Source of the DNA: RSA11 sp036564135
Lineage (GTDB): Bacteria; Actinomycetota; Thermoleophilia; Solirubrobacterales; 70-9
NCBI GenBank assembly: GCA_036564135.1
Contig: DATCLC010000020.1
Span: 1-64,000 of the forward strand
Reading direction: 5' to 3'
Length of the DNA stretch: 64,000 bases
Positions within the stretch are counted from its first letter, which is position 1, and the number at the start of each line of letters is the position of its first letter. Positions 24,684 through 32,688 of this stretch are shown in pieces. The notes below the pieces were generated by a model. That model was not told where the DNA came from. It was given only the letters and a program-made list of their open reading frames with translations, and made no database searches. Both the position numbers and the translations under genes were made by a program.

Positions 24684-25568
24684 ATGAAGGCGGGCGTGAT
24701 CAGCCGGCTCGGGATGGCGGCGCTCGTCGCTATCGCGGGTGTGGCGGCAATCGGGGCGCTCGCGATCATGAGCGGCGAGGCGAGGTCGGATTTGGGGGAC
24801 GAGCTTCTCCCGGACCTTCAGGTCGAACGTCCCCAGGAGCTCTATCTGATGAAGCGGGCCAAGGCGGTCCGGCTGCGCCTCTCGAACACGATCTCCAACA
24901 AGGGCGTCGGGCCGCTCGAGCTGTCCTCGGACCCGGAGTTCGCAGAGCCCTGCCAGAAGCCCGGCAAGCCCGAGGGGCGCCGGGTGTGGCAGCGCATCTA
25001 CGAGGACTCCGACGACGCAGACTCTCTCGGGTACTTCGAGCGCAGCGTCGACACCGGCTACGCGGACCAGGAGGCGGGCTGCATGCGGTTCCACCCGCAG
25101 CACGACCACTGGCACTTCGACGCGTTCGCTTCGTTCCGCCTCTACCGGGAGCGCAACGGCAAGCTGGCCGGACGCTCACGCAAGACCAGCTTCTGCCTGA
25201 TCGACACGAATCGCGTCTGGAACGCGGGCCTGAACGGCACCCCGAAGCACCAGTTCTACACGCGCGGCACCCCGGGCGACTTCAAGGGGCCGCCGGATGG
25301 GTTCGGCGAGTGCACGGCCGACAGCACCGACGGCATCTCCGTCGGCTGGTCGGACACCTACGGCGCGGGGCTGCCTGGCCAGGCGATCGACATCACCGGC
25401 GTGCGGGGCGGGCGCTTCTGCCTCGTCTTCGAGGTCGATCCGGAGAACAAGATCAAGGAGCTGGACGACACCAACAACCTGCGCGCCGTGCCGATCCGGA
25501 TCAACGTCCGCAGGGGCAAGGCGAAGCGCCTCAAGGGCAGCTGCACCTTCGAGGGCCCCTACCTGTAG
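24684..25568 (+). CDS. Secreted or membrane-anchored lysyl-oxidase-like protein
   Basis: A 294-residue protein with an N-terminal hydrophobic segment (about 9-29) and a lysyl oxidase domain. The copper-binding histidines are in FHPQHDHWHFDAFASF (H140, H142, H144), matching the HQHYH of animal LOX. K167 in RKTSFCLIDT and Y226 in SDTYGA match the lysine and tyrosine that form the lysine-tyrosylquinone cofactor in human LOX (K320, Y355), and the IDITGV and DDTNN segments also match. Such an enzyme would oxidise primary amines, for example lysine side chains, outside the cell. ATG with TACACT ten bases upstream. Substrate unknown. Confidence 0.88.
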   Translation: MKAGVISRLGMAALVAIAGVAAIGALAIMSGEARSDLGDELLPDLQVERPQELYLMKRAKAVRLRLSNTISNKGVGPLELSSDPEFAEPCQKPGKPEGRRVWQRIYEDSDDADSLGYFERSVDTGYADQEAGCMRFHPQHDHWHFDAFASFRLYRERNGKLAGRSRKTSFCLIDTNRVWNAGLNGTPKHQFYTRGTPGDFKGPPDGFGECTADSTDGISVGWSDTYGAGLPGQAIDITGVRGGRFCLVFEVDPENKIKELDDTNNLRAVPIRINVRRGKAKRLKGSCTFEGPYL

Positions 25569-25580
25569 GGACCCGAAGGC

Positions 25581-26597
25581 TCAGCCGGCGGCCGCCTGAT
25601 CGGCCGTCGCCTCGAGCGCTTCGCCCGAGCGGCCGGCCCAGGTGGCCTCCGGCGAGGGCGGCGTGTCGCGCAGATACCACTCGGCGTCGAGCGCGCCCAT
25701 GCAGCCGGTACCCGCGGCGGTGATCGCCTGGCGGTAGGTGTGATCGACCAAATCGCCGACGGCAAACACGCCGGCGAGGTTCGTGCGGGTGGACTTGCCC
25801 TGGGTGAGGACGTAGCCGTTTGGGTCCACCTCCACCTGGTCGCGGACGAGCTCCGAGCGCGGGATGTGGCCGATCGCGACGAACGCGCCGCCCGCCTCGA
25901 ACTCCTCCTCCTCACCGGTCTCGGCGTGGCGGAGGCGCACGGCGCGCAGCTTGCCGTCCTCGCCCGGGAGGAACTCCTCGACGGTGTAGGGGGTCTTGAA
26001 CTCGATGTTGGGAACGGAGCGCGCGCGCTCGAGCATGATCTTCGAGGCGCGGAACTCGTCGCGGCGGTGAACGATCGTGAGCTTGGAGGCGTACTTGGCG
26101 ACGAAGATCGCGTCCTCCATCGCCGAGTCGCCGCCGCCCACGACGATCACCTCCTCGCCCGCGAAGAAGGCACCGTCGCAGACCCCGCAGGTGGAGACGC
26201 CGCGGCCCGAGAGCTCCATCTCGCCGGGCACTCCGAGCCGCCGGGGCTCGGCGCCCATCGCGAGGATCACGGCCCGGGCGACGTGCTCCTCGTCGCCGAC
26301 CCAGACGCGCTGCAGGCCCCCGTCCGAAAGCTCGAGGCGGGTCGCGTCGTCGGTGATGAACCGGGTGCCGAAGCGCTCGGCCTGGGCACGGAAGTCCTGC
26401 ATCATCTGCGGACCCATCACGCCATCGGGGTAGCCGGGGTAGTTCTCGACCTCGGTCGTGTTCTGAAGCTGGCCGCCCCACTGGAAGCCCTCGATCACGA
26501 GGGGCTCGAGGTTGGCGCGCGCGCTGTAGAGCGCCGCCGTGTACCCGGACGGACCGCCCCCGACGATGATCAGGTTTTCAATGCGCTTCTCGGTCAC
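25581..26597 (-). CDS. trxB: Thioredoxin reductase
   Basis: A 338-residue flavoprotein that passes electrons from NADPH to thioredoxin. FAD-binding motif IVGGGPSGYTAALYSAR (residues 11-27), redox pair CGVC at 137-140, NADPH-binding VVGGGDSAMEDAIF, and the second FAD motif GVFAVGDLVDHTYRQAITAAG. CGVC instead of the common CATC keeps both cysteines. An acidic/alanine tail of about 25 residues extends beyond the usual end. GTG start with GAGAGGGG about ten bases upstream. No trxA lies nearby. Confidence 0.94.
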   Translation of the reverse strand: MTEKRIENLIIVGGGPSGYTAALYSARANLEPLVIEGFQWGGQLQNTTEVENYPGYPDGVMGPQMMQDFRAQAERFGTRFITDDATRLELSDGGLQRVWVGDEEHVARAVILAMGAEPRRLGVPGEMELSGRGVSTCGVCDGAFFAGEEVIVVGGGDSAMEDAIFVAKYASKLTIVHRRDEFRASKIMLERARSVPNIEFKTPYTVEEFLPGEDGKLRAVRLRHAETGEEEEFEAGGAFVAIGHIPRSELVRDQVEVDPNGYVLTQGKSTRTNLAGVFAVGDLVDHTYRQAITAAGTGCMGALDAEWYLRDTPPSPEATWAGRSGEALEATADQAAAG

Positions 26598-26649
26598 TGG
26601 CTAGCCCCTCTCAAACACCTTCTGCTCGGGCGCGAGCACCCGCAAACAA

Positions 26650-27819
26650 TCATACTTTACTTTCTGAAGTAATGGCGTGGAACCCGCTTCCGGGCAGCGA
26701 TTCCGCGGCATCGTTGCCCACCGGCGCGTGTCGGCGTTCCTCCTCCCAGCGCTGCACGGTCTTGCGGAGCTGGAAGAACGCCACGACCCCGGGCGGGATC
26801 GGCAGCCAGAACGCGATCAGCCGGTAGCAGAGCACCGCGGCGATCACCGCCGAGCTCGGCAGGCCGAACAGGACGAAGGTACCGATCATCCCGGCGTCAA
26901 CCGGCCCCACCCCGCTCGGTGAAGGGATCAGGTTCGCGAACATCCCCACGAAGAACCCCTGCACGACGACGGCCCCGGGGACGTCGACGTCGAAGGCCTT
27001 GAACGCGGCCCAGAGGATCGCGATGTTCGCCGCCCAGAACCCGATCGCGCCGAGCACGGCGAGGCCTCCGCGCGAGGGCGAGCGCACGAAATCCATCGCC
27101 ATGCGCGTCCCCGTGGCGGCGGTCGCCGGGACCGACGCGAGGCGGACCGCGATCCGGCCCCAGCGCGTGTCCGGCGACGTGCGCGCCAGGCGCCGCTCGA
27201 TGTCCTCGGGCACGAGGGCGAGCAGCAGGAAGATGACGACGACGCCCCCGGCGATCGCGGCGGGGACGATCGTCAGGCCGACGGGCGCATTGCCGGCGAG
27301 CACCCCCGTACGCAGCAGGATCCCGTCGATGATCAGCGTGAACATGTAGACGGCGTAGAGCAGGACGAGGAAGGCGACCATGCGAGCGGCCGACTGGCGC
27401 CGGGGCATGCCAGCCTTGCGCAGCGCCCAATAGGTCAGGACCAGGCCGCCGGCGCCGCCCGCCGAGAAGATGCGCGTCGCCGCGAGCCCGGCCATCGTGA
27501 TCTGGTAGCTCTCGCTCCAGCGCAGCCGCAGCGTCCGCTCGCCCACCACTCCCCGGAACAGGGCGACGTAGGAGAAGAACATGAGCACGCCGCACAGGAG
27601 CGCGACGACGATCCAGGTCGCGTCTCCGCGGCCCATCCGCCGCAGGCCGTCCTCGACGCCGACGAGCTGCGGCAGCAGGAAGTAGATCGCGAAGACGAGC
27701 GCGAGCACCGCCAGGGCGCTCTGGACCAGGCGCCGGCGGTCGGCGAAGAACGAAGGCTCCGCCGTGACCTCCGCGTCCTCCGCGCGATCGAGCGCCTCTC
27801 GGTCAGCCATGCGCGGCAT
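26650..27819 (-). CDS. Lysylphosphatidylglycerol synthase/flippase-type membrane protein (UPF0104, YbhN-like)
   Basis: A 389-residue membrane protein with about eight helices and the motifs of the LPG synthase transmembrane region: GLAATRIFSAGGAGGLVLTY and the PSPSGVGPVDAGMIG loop. There is no C-terminal lysyl-transferase domain, so it is likely a lipid flippase or scaffold and not a synthase. Start could be ATG 27819 or the ATG three codons later. It follows the PAP2 gene by 13 bases on the same strand, and the pair probably acts together on lipid-linked precursors or glycolipids. Confidence 0.85.
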   Translation of the reverse strand: MPRMADREALDRAEDAEVTAEPSFFADRRRLVQSALAVLALVFAIYFLLPQLVGVEDGLRRMGRGDATWIVVALLCGVLMFFSYVALFRGVVGERTLRLRWSESYQITMAGLAATRIFSAGGAGGLVLTYWALRKAGMPRRQSAARMVAFLVLLYAVYMFTLIIDGILLRTGVLAGNAPVGLTIVPAAIAGGVVVIFLLLALVPEDIERRLARTSPDTRWGRIAVRLASVPATAATGTRMAMDFVRSPSRGGLAVLGAIGFWAANIAILWAAFKAFDVDVPGAVVVQGFFVGMFANLIPSPSGVGPVDAGMIGTFVLFGLPSSAVIAAVLCYRLIAFWLPIPPGVVAFFQLRKTVQRWEEERRHAPVGNDAAESLPGSGFHAITSESKV

Positions 27820-27832
27820 ACTCGCAGGAGCG

Positions 27833-28789
27833 TCAGCCGTTAGCGATCCGCTCGAGCCTCTGGAGCACCCGGTTGATCGCGAGGACCGCGGGCTCGCCGA
27901 GGCGCTCCCCCCTGCGCACGGCGGCGACCAGGGCGGCGCCGGCGGCCAAGTCGGTGACGTAGTGCTCGCCTAGATAGACCAGGGCGAAGCCGAGCGTGAA
28001 CGTGTATATGAACCCGGCGAGGCCGGCTCCCTTGCCGGTCTCCGCCAACAGCAGCGCGGCCATCAGCGAGCTGCCGAAGTGCAGCGAGGGGAACGCCGCC
28101 CAGGGGTTGCCGCCGAGCGAGTCGTACAGGAAGGGCCAGGCCGGGCCCCAGACGTCCTTGCCGACGTCGACCATCAAACGTCGCACCTCCTCGCCGGCGT
28201 AGCCGTTCTCGGCCGCCCACCACGGCGGGGCCGTCGGCACCGCGAAGTACAGGACGCAGCCCAGGTCGTAGGTGGCCGACATCTGCCGGGCCGCGCGCGG
28301 GAACCGCGACTCGTCGCGCAGGAGGATGTAGAGCAGCGCGAGGTGCGGGACCAAGAACCACGCCCAGTGGACGACCGAGAGCGCGCGGTCGAGGGCGGTC
28401 GGGTTCTCGGGGTGCGCGAGCGCGCGCTGCAGCCGGGCGTTGGGCAGCCGCCCGCCCCCGAGCCACCGGTCGATCTTGATCGGGTAGTGGATGCGCAGCC
28501 GCCTGCGCAGCGCCTCGGGATCGTCGTAGGGGATCTCGTGGACCATCGTGAACCCCCACATCTGCAGCGCGTACAGCGCGACGTCGCGCTTGCGGGTGCG
28601 GGGGCGCAGGACCGCGAGCGCGGGCGGGCCGGCAACCGCGGCGGCGATGCTGACCGCCGGCGGGGCCTTGAGCTTGCGGCGAAACGCCGGTACGAGGATC
28701 GACGCAGCGACCGCCGCGCCGGCGCCGATCCTGACCGCTTTGCGTAGGGCCGGGCTCGGACGCTTGGTTGGTCGGGTGAGCCGGCGCAA
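27833..28789 (-). CDS. PAP2 superfamily membrane enzyme (Aur1/Ipt1-like)
   Basis: A 318-residue multi-helix protein. The phosphatase/transferase motifs appear as FPSLHFGSSLMAALLLA (C2) and YLGEHYVTDLAAGAALV (C3), with catalytic His in each. The order and the aromatic-rich PTAPPWWAAENGY loop resemble inositolphosphotransferase-type PAP2 proteins (Aur1/Ipt1) and mycobacterial relatives. It could move a phosphate-linked head group onto a lipid. The start is TTG with TATACT (28799-28804, minus strand) nine bases upstream; no ATG is near. It sits between the glycosidase-like gene and the flippase-like gene. Confidence 0.8.
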   Translation of the reverse strand: MRRLTRPTKRPSPALRKAVRIGAGAAVAASILVPAFRRKLKAPPAVSIAAAVAGPPALAVLRPRTRKRDVALYALQMWGFTMVHEIPYDDPEALRRRLRIHYPIKIDRWLGGGRLPNARLQRALAHPENPTALDRALSVVHWAWFLVPHLALLYILLRDESRFPRAARQMSATYDLGCVLYFAVPTAPPWWAAENGYAGEEVRRLMVDVGKDVWGPAWPFLYDSLGGNPWAAFPSLHFGSSLMAALLLAETGKGAGLAGFIYTFTLGFALVYLGEHYVTDLAAGAALVAAVRRGERLGEPAVLAINRVLQRLERIANG

Positions 28790-28819
28790 TGCGCGGCGAG
28801 TATAGGAAGGGCGGCCCGT

Positions 28820-31603
28820 TCAGCGGATCCGGAAGCGCTTCACGACGCGCGCGGTGTTGCCGGCGCCGTCGAAGGCCCGCACGGTCACCCGGTGGCGGCC
28901 GCGCCTCAGGTTCCGGACGACGACCGAGCGCGCGGCGGGTCGCCAGCGGCGCCCCACTCGGTACTCGAGGCGCTCGATCCCGCTCGCGTCGCGGGCGCGG
29001 ATCCGAAGGCGCGCCGACCGGCCCGCGGCGGGCTTGACCTTCACGGTGAGCCGCGGGGCGACCCGGTCGGCGGGATCGCCGGGCTCGAGGTCGACGGGGC
29101 CGGGGTCGCGCGGCTCCGGGTCCGGCTCGGGCTCAGGCTCCGGGTCAGGCTCGGGCTCAGGCTCGGCTTCCGGCTCCGGCGTGGGCGTCGGGTCGGGTCC
29201 GGGCTCGGGCTCGGGCGACTCCGGCGCCTGCGGCTCCCCCCGGCAGACGTGGGCGAGCTGCGTCGGCGCGGGTTCGTCACCGCGTCCGGTGTAGGTTGCG
29301 GCCACCTGGGCGAACGCCGCGCCGGCCTCGTACGGCTCGCCGGTCTCGGGATCGGCGATGCCGAAGTGGTCCCACGGGTTCTCGGGGTCGGACTCGCTCG
29401 TGGTCCAAGCGTGCGCGAAGACGCCCGCGATCCCGCAGTCGCTGCGCGCAGCGCGGCTCGCGAAGTCCCGGTACAGCGCCGCCCGCTCCGCCGGCGGGAG
29501 CGCGCCCTCCCCCTTCCGGGGGGCCCCGAAACCGAGGTAAAGGCGCGCCCCGGGGGCGAGCACGTCGAGCGTGGCGCGCAGGTCGCGCGCGAGCGCCTCG
29601 AGCTCGGCGACCGAGCGCGAGCGCTCCGCCATCACGTACACCGAGTCGATCTCGCCCAGCAGCTGCGGCCGGGCGATCACCATTCCGAAGAGGAACTGCG
29701 CCGCCGAGCCGAGCTCCCCATGTTCGGCGAGGCTGATCACCGCCTCGGCCTCGGGATCGACCTCGCGCAGCGCGGCGCGGGCGGCGAGGTACGCGTCCGC
29801 GTAGGCGCCGGGCGAGGCGCTGCCGCCCGGGGCGAGGTGCGGGGAGTTGGCGTGGTGCCAGATTTCGTACGAGCGCACCGCGTGGCGGGCGTCCACGTGG
29901 CCGTTCTCGCGCCACAGCGATCCGCCGGCCCCGTAGCGCTCGGCGAACCGGCTCATGAACGCCGCGTACTCGGCGGGGAACTGCCCGCCGCCCCCGGGCG
30001 CCCAGGCGGGCTCGGCGCCGAACGACGGCCGCAGGCCGATCCCGTGCTCGGCCATGTTGAGGACGATCCGGTCGAGCCAGCGCCAGCGCGCCGCCTCCGC
30101 GTAGCCCGGGTCGCTCGGCGCGACGGGCTCGAGGTAGCGCCACTCCAGCCGCTGGCGCAGCACCCCGATGTTCACCGCGGACGCCGCTTCGTACTCCGCG
30201 TCCAGCCGCGTGAAGTCGCTGGGGAGCCGCACGACGTTGGCGCCGAAGAACTCGTCGGGGACGACGACCGGATGCGGCCGCTCGGGCTCCGGGTCCGGCG
30301 GGGATCCGCCCTCGCCCGCGCCGCGCTCGGGGTCGAACGGATAGTCGTCGAGCTCGTCGGGCACCCCGTCGCGGTCGCGGTCGGCGACGCGGTCGGCTCC
30401 GCACGCCCGCACGGTGGCGCGCGGCGGAGCCTCGGTGAGGCGGCCCTCGAAGAGGGCGACCTGCTCCACGTAGGCGCGTCCGGACGGGAAGAGCTCGCCG
30501 GTGCTCGGGTCGGTGATTCCCCACCAGTGCTCCGGGTCGAGCGGGTCGACGCGCGGCGACTGCCAGGTGTGCGCGGCGATCGCGTCGATGTCGCAGTTCG
30601 TGCGCGCGAGCTGGTTCGTCATCGTCGTGTAGTTGCTGCGGCGCAGCAACTCGTCGATCGCACCCTGGATCGGCCCCGTGCGCCAGCCGAACTCGGTCAG
30701 CGTGATCGCCGCGTCGGTGAGGCCCGCCTCGTCCATACGGTGGCGCAGTGAGCTGATCATCGCGAGGTTCATCGTCGGATCGACGTCGTAGGGGTGAAAG
30801 GCGACGGCGCCGAGCTCTGAGCGCAGCTCGGGACGCGCCTCCACCGCCTGGCGCAGGAACGCCTCCGCGGGGATCCCGCGGAGCTCACCCTCGTCGTAGG
30901 CCGGGTCCTGAAGCGCCGCGAGGCCGCCGAAGATCACGTGGGCGCGCGGATCGGCGGCGTGGATCGCGGCCGCGGCCTCGGCGACCATGTCCGCGAACAG
31001 CCCGGGGTTCGGCTCGGGACACCAGAAGCCGCTCCAGTTGGCCTCGTTCCAGACCTCGATCCGCGTGATCGGGACCTTGGGAAGCTCGGGATGGTCGTCC
31101 CAGAACGACCCGTCGCGGCCATAGCGCTCGACGACGGCACGCACGAAGGCGGCGTAGTCGCCCGTGTGGTCGCTCGCGACCTCGCTCACCCGGCCGCAGC
31201 CGCGCGCCCTCGCCTCCGCGTCGGCGGCCCAGCCGGGAGTCGCCATCGGGAGCGCCATGAGCTCCAGGCCGCGCTCGGCCATCGCGGCGACGAGCCGGTC
31301 GGCGTCCGCCCAGCGGTAGGCGTGCGCGCCGTCGCGGGGCGCCTCGGGCTCGATCTCCGGCCAGCCGAGCTCCACCCGCGCCCAGTCGAGTCCCGCACCG
31401 CGAATGCCGTCGAGCTGGCGCTCGGCGCGGGCGAGCTGCCCCGAGGCGGCGAGCGACCACAGTCCGGTGGCGCTCACCCCGAAGAACGTCTCGGGGACCC
31501 GCGGCTCGTGGGCTTGCGCCGGCGCGGGAGGCGCGAACAGGAGCGCGCCCGCGGCGAGGGCCGCGAGGGTCGATACGAAAGCCGGCATGCGAACGCCCAG
31601 CAC
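28820..31603 (-). CDS. Secreted double-barrel glycoside-hydrolase-like protein
   Basis: A 927-residue secreted protein: signal peptide, then a clan GH-A-like TIM barrel (to about residue 395) with acid/base Glu in EVWNEANWSGFW (E187) and nucleophile Glu in LTEFGWRTG (E304). A calcium-type DRDRDGVPDELDD spacer follows, then a second barrel (about 445-780) that repeats the first, including the end motif GI(T/A)DPxTGE, but with WHHAN for WNEAN and GFGAP for TEFGW, so both catalytic glutamates are lost. A Pro-Glu repeat linker and a C-terminal Ig-like domain (about 850-927) close it. GTG start with GAGGTGA upstream; ATG at 31588 is an alternative. Substrate unknown. Confidence 0.8.
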   Translation of the reverse strand: MLGVRMPAFVSTLAALAAGALLFAPPAPAQAHEPRVPETFFGVSATGLWSLAASGQLARAERQLDGIRGAGLDWARVELGWPEIEPEAPRDGAHAYRWADADRLVAAMAERGLELMALPMATPGWAADAEARARGCGRVSEVASDHTGDYAAFVRAVVERYGRDGSFWDDHPELPKVPITRIEVWNEANWSGFWCPEPNPGLFADMVAEAAAAIHAADPRAHVIFGGLAALQDPAYDEGELRGIPAEAFLRQAVEARPELRSELGAVAFHPYDVDPTMNLAMISSLRHRMDEAGLTDAAITLTEFGWRTGPIQGAIDELLRRSNYTTMTNQLARTNCDIDAIAAHTWQSPRVDPLDPEHWWGITDPSTGELFPSGRAYVEQVALFEGRLTEAPPRATVRACGADRVADRDRDGVPDELDDYPFDPERGAGEGGSPPDPEPERPHPVVVPDEFFGANVVRLPSDFTRLDAEYEAASAVNIGVLRQRLEWRYLEPVAPSDPGYAEAARWRWLDRIVLNMAEHGIGLRPSFGAEPAWAPGGGGQFPAEYAAFMSRFAERYGAGGSLWRENGHVDARHAVRSYEIWHHANSPHLAPGGSASPGAYADAYLAARAALREVDPEAEAVISLAEHGELGSAAQFLFGMVIARPQLLGEIDSVYVMAERSRSVAELEALARDLRATLDVLAPGARLYLGFGAPRKGEGALPPAERAALYRDFASRAARSDCGIAGVFAHAWTTSESDPENPWDHFGIADPETGEPYEAGAAFAQVAATYTGRGDEPAPTQLAHVCRGEPQAPESPEPEPGPDPTPTPEPEAEPEPEPDPEPEPEPDPEPRDPGPVDLEPGDPADRVAPRLTVKVKPAAGRSARLRIRARDASGIERLEYRVGRRWRPAARSVVVRNLRRGRHRVTVRAFDGAGNTARVVKRFRIR

Positions 31604-31779
31604 CCCTTCACCTCGGTGGGTCGTTTGACGGGTTGACCGCGGGCGTGTCCCAGACGCCCACACCGATGCCATCGGCTATTTGCGACGTACCCCGATCCCA
31701 TGCGCGAACGCTCGGACGAACGTCCAGCGGCGCCGAGCGAAGAGCGGTGGCCCCTCCTGCGATTAGAATGGCGCCCGCC

Positions 31780-32688
31780 TTGAGCCCCTCGAAGACCCGC
31801 ACTCACCTCCTGCGCCGCGCCCTGTCCGTCGGGGCCCTCGCGCTTGGCATTTCCGCGGTCGTCGCCGCGCCGGCGGTGGCGAACCCGCTGGCCCCGGACC
31901 CGGCTCACTCGCCGAACGCCGAGGACATCCGGATCGCCTATTGGGTGACGCTGATCGTCGCGGCGATCCTCGCCGTGGCCTTCCTCGGGGCGCTGCTCAC
32001 CGCGGTGCGCCGCTTCCGCGAGCGCCGTGGCGCCAGCCCGCGCCGCGTCACCGCGGGCCGCCGGGTAACGCTGCGCGTGGCCGGCGCGCTCGGCGTGGTC
32101 GCCGCCGCGCTGTTCGTGGTCGGCGTGCTGGTCACCGAGTCGGCCCGGAAGATCGAGCCGTCCGGCCCCGAGGGCCTCAACGCCGCGACCGCGCGCCACG
32201 CGCAGGTCGGCGTGACGGGCGTGCCCGAGCCGGCGCCCGGCTCCGACGAGCAGCCCGAGGGCGCGCCGCTTGAGATCAACGCGGTCGGGCAGCAGTGGAT
32301 GTGGCGCTTCGAGTACCCCGGCGAGCGCGAGGACATCGCCGAGGTCTTCTCCTACAACGAGCTTGTCGTCCCGGTCGACACCGCGGTGCTCCTCAACGTC
32401 CGCACCGTCGACGTCATGCACCGCTGGTTCGTCCCCGCCCTCGGCGGCCAGGTTGACGCGGTCCCCGGGACCACCACGCAGACTTGGTTCAAGGCCGACC
32501 AGGTCGGCCGCTACCCCGGCGCCTCGACGATGTACTCGGGCACGTCCTTCCCGGCGATGCGCATCTGGGTGCGCGTCGTGACGCCGGAGGAGTACGAGCA
32601 GTACATCGAGCAGCGCGCCGCCGACCTGACTGAGGCCCAGGGTGCAGTCGAGGAGGCAAACCGCGAGGCGGAGGATTCAACCGAGTGA
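31780..32688 (+). CDS. Cytochrome oxidase subunit II-like protein lacking the CuA site
   Basis: A protein of about 302 residues with a signal-like helix, two membrane helices and a periplasmic cupredoxin domain of the COX2 family (INAVGQQWMWRFEYPG, VMHRWFVPALGGQVDAVPG). The CuA loop reads YPGASTMYSGTSFPAM where active subunits have CxExCxxxH; the protein contains no cysteine at all. This loop resembles quinol oxidase subunit II (CyoA). TAGAAT (31764-31769) lies ten bases before this TTG and overlaps an in-frame ATG at 31768, so TTG is preferred if the transcript is leaderless; ATG 31768 is the alternative. It overlaps the subunit I-like gene in GTGA. Confidence 0.85.
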   Translation: MSPSKTRTHLLRRALSVGALALGISAVVAAPAVANPLAPDPAHSPNAEDIRIAYWVTLIVAAILAVAFLGALLTAVRRFRERRGASPRRVTAGRRVTLRVAGALGVVAAALFVVGVLVTESARKIEPSGPEGLNAATARHAQVGVTGVPEPAPGSDEQPEGAPLEINAVGQQWMWRFEYPGEREDIAEVFSYNELVVPVDTAVLLNVRTVDVMHRWFVPALGGQVDAVPGTTTQTWFKADQVGRYPGASTMYSGTSFPAMRIWVRVVTPEEYEQYIEQRAADLTEAQGAVEEANREAEDSTE

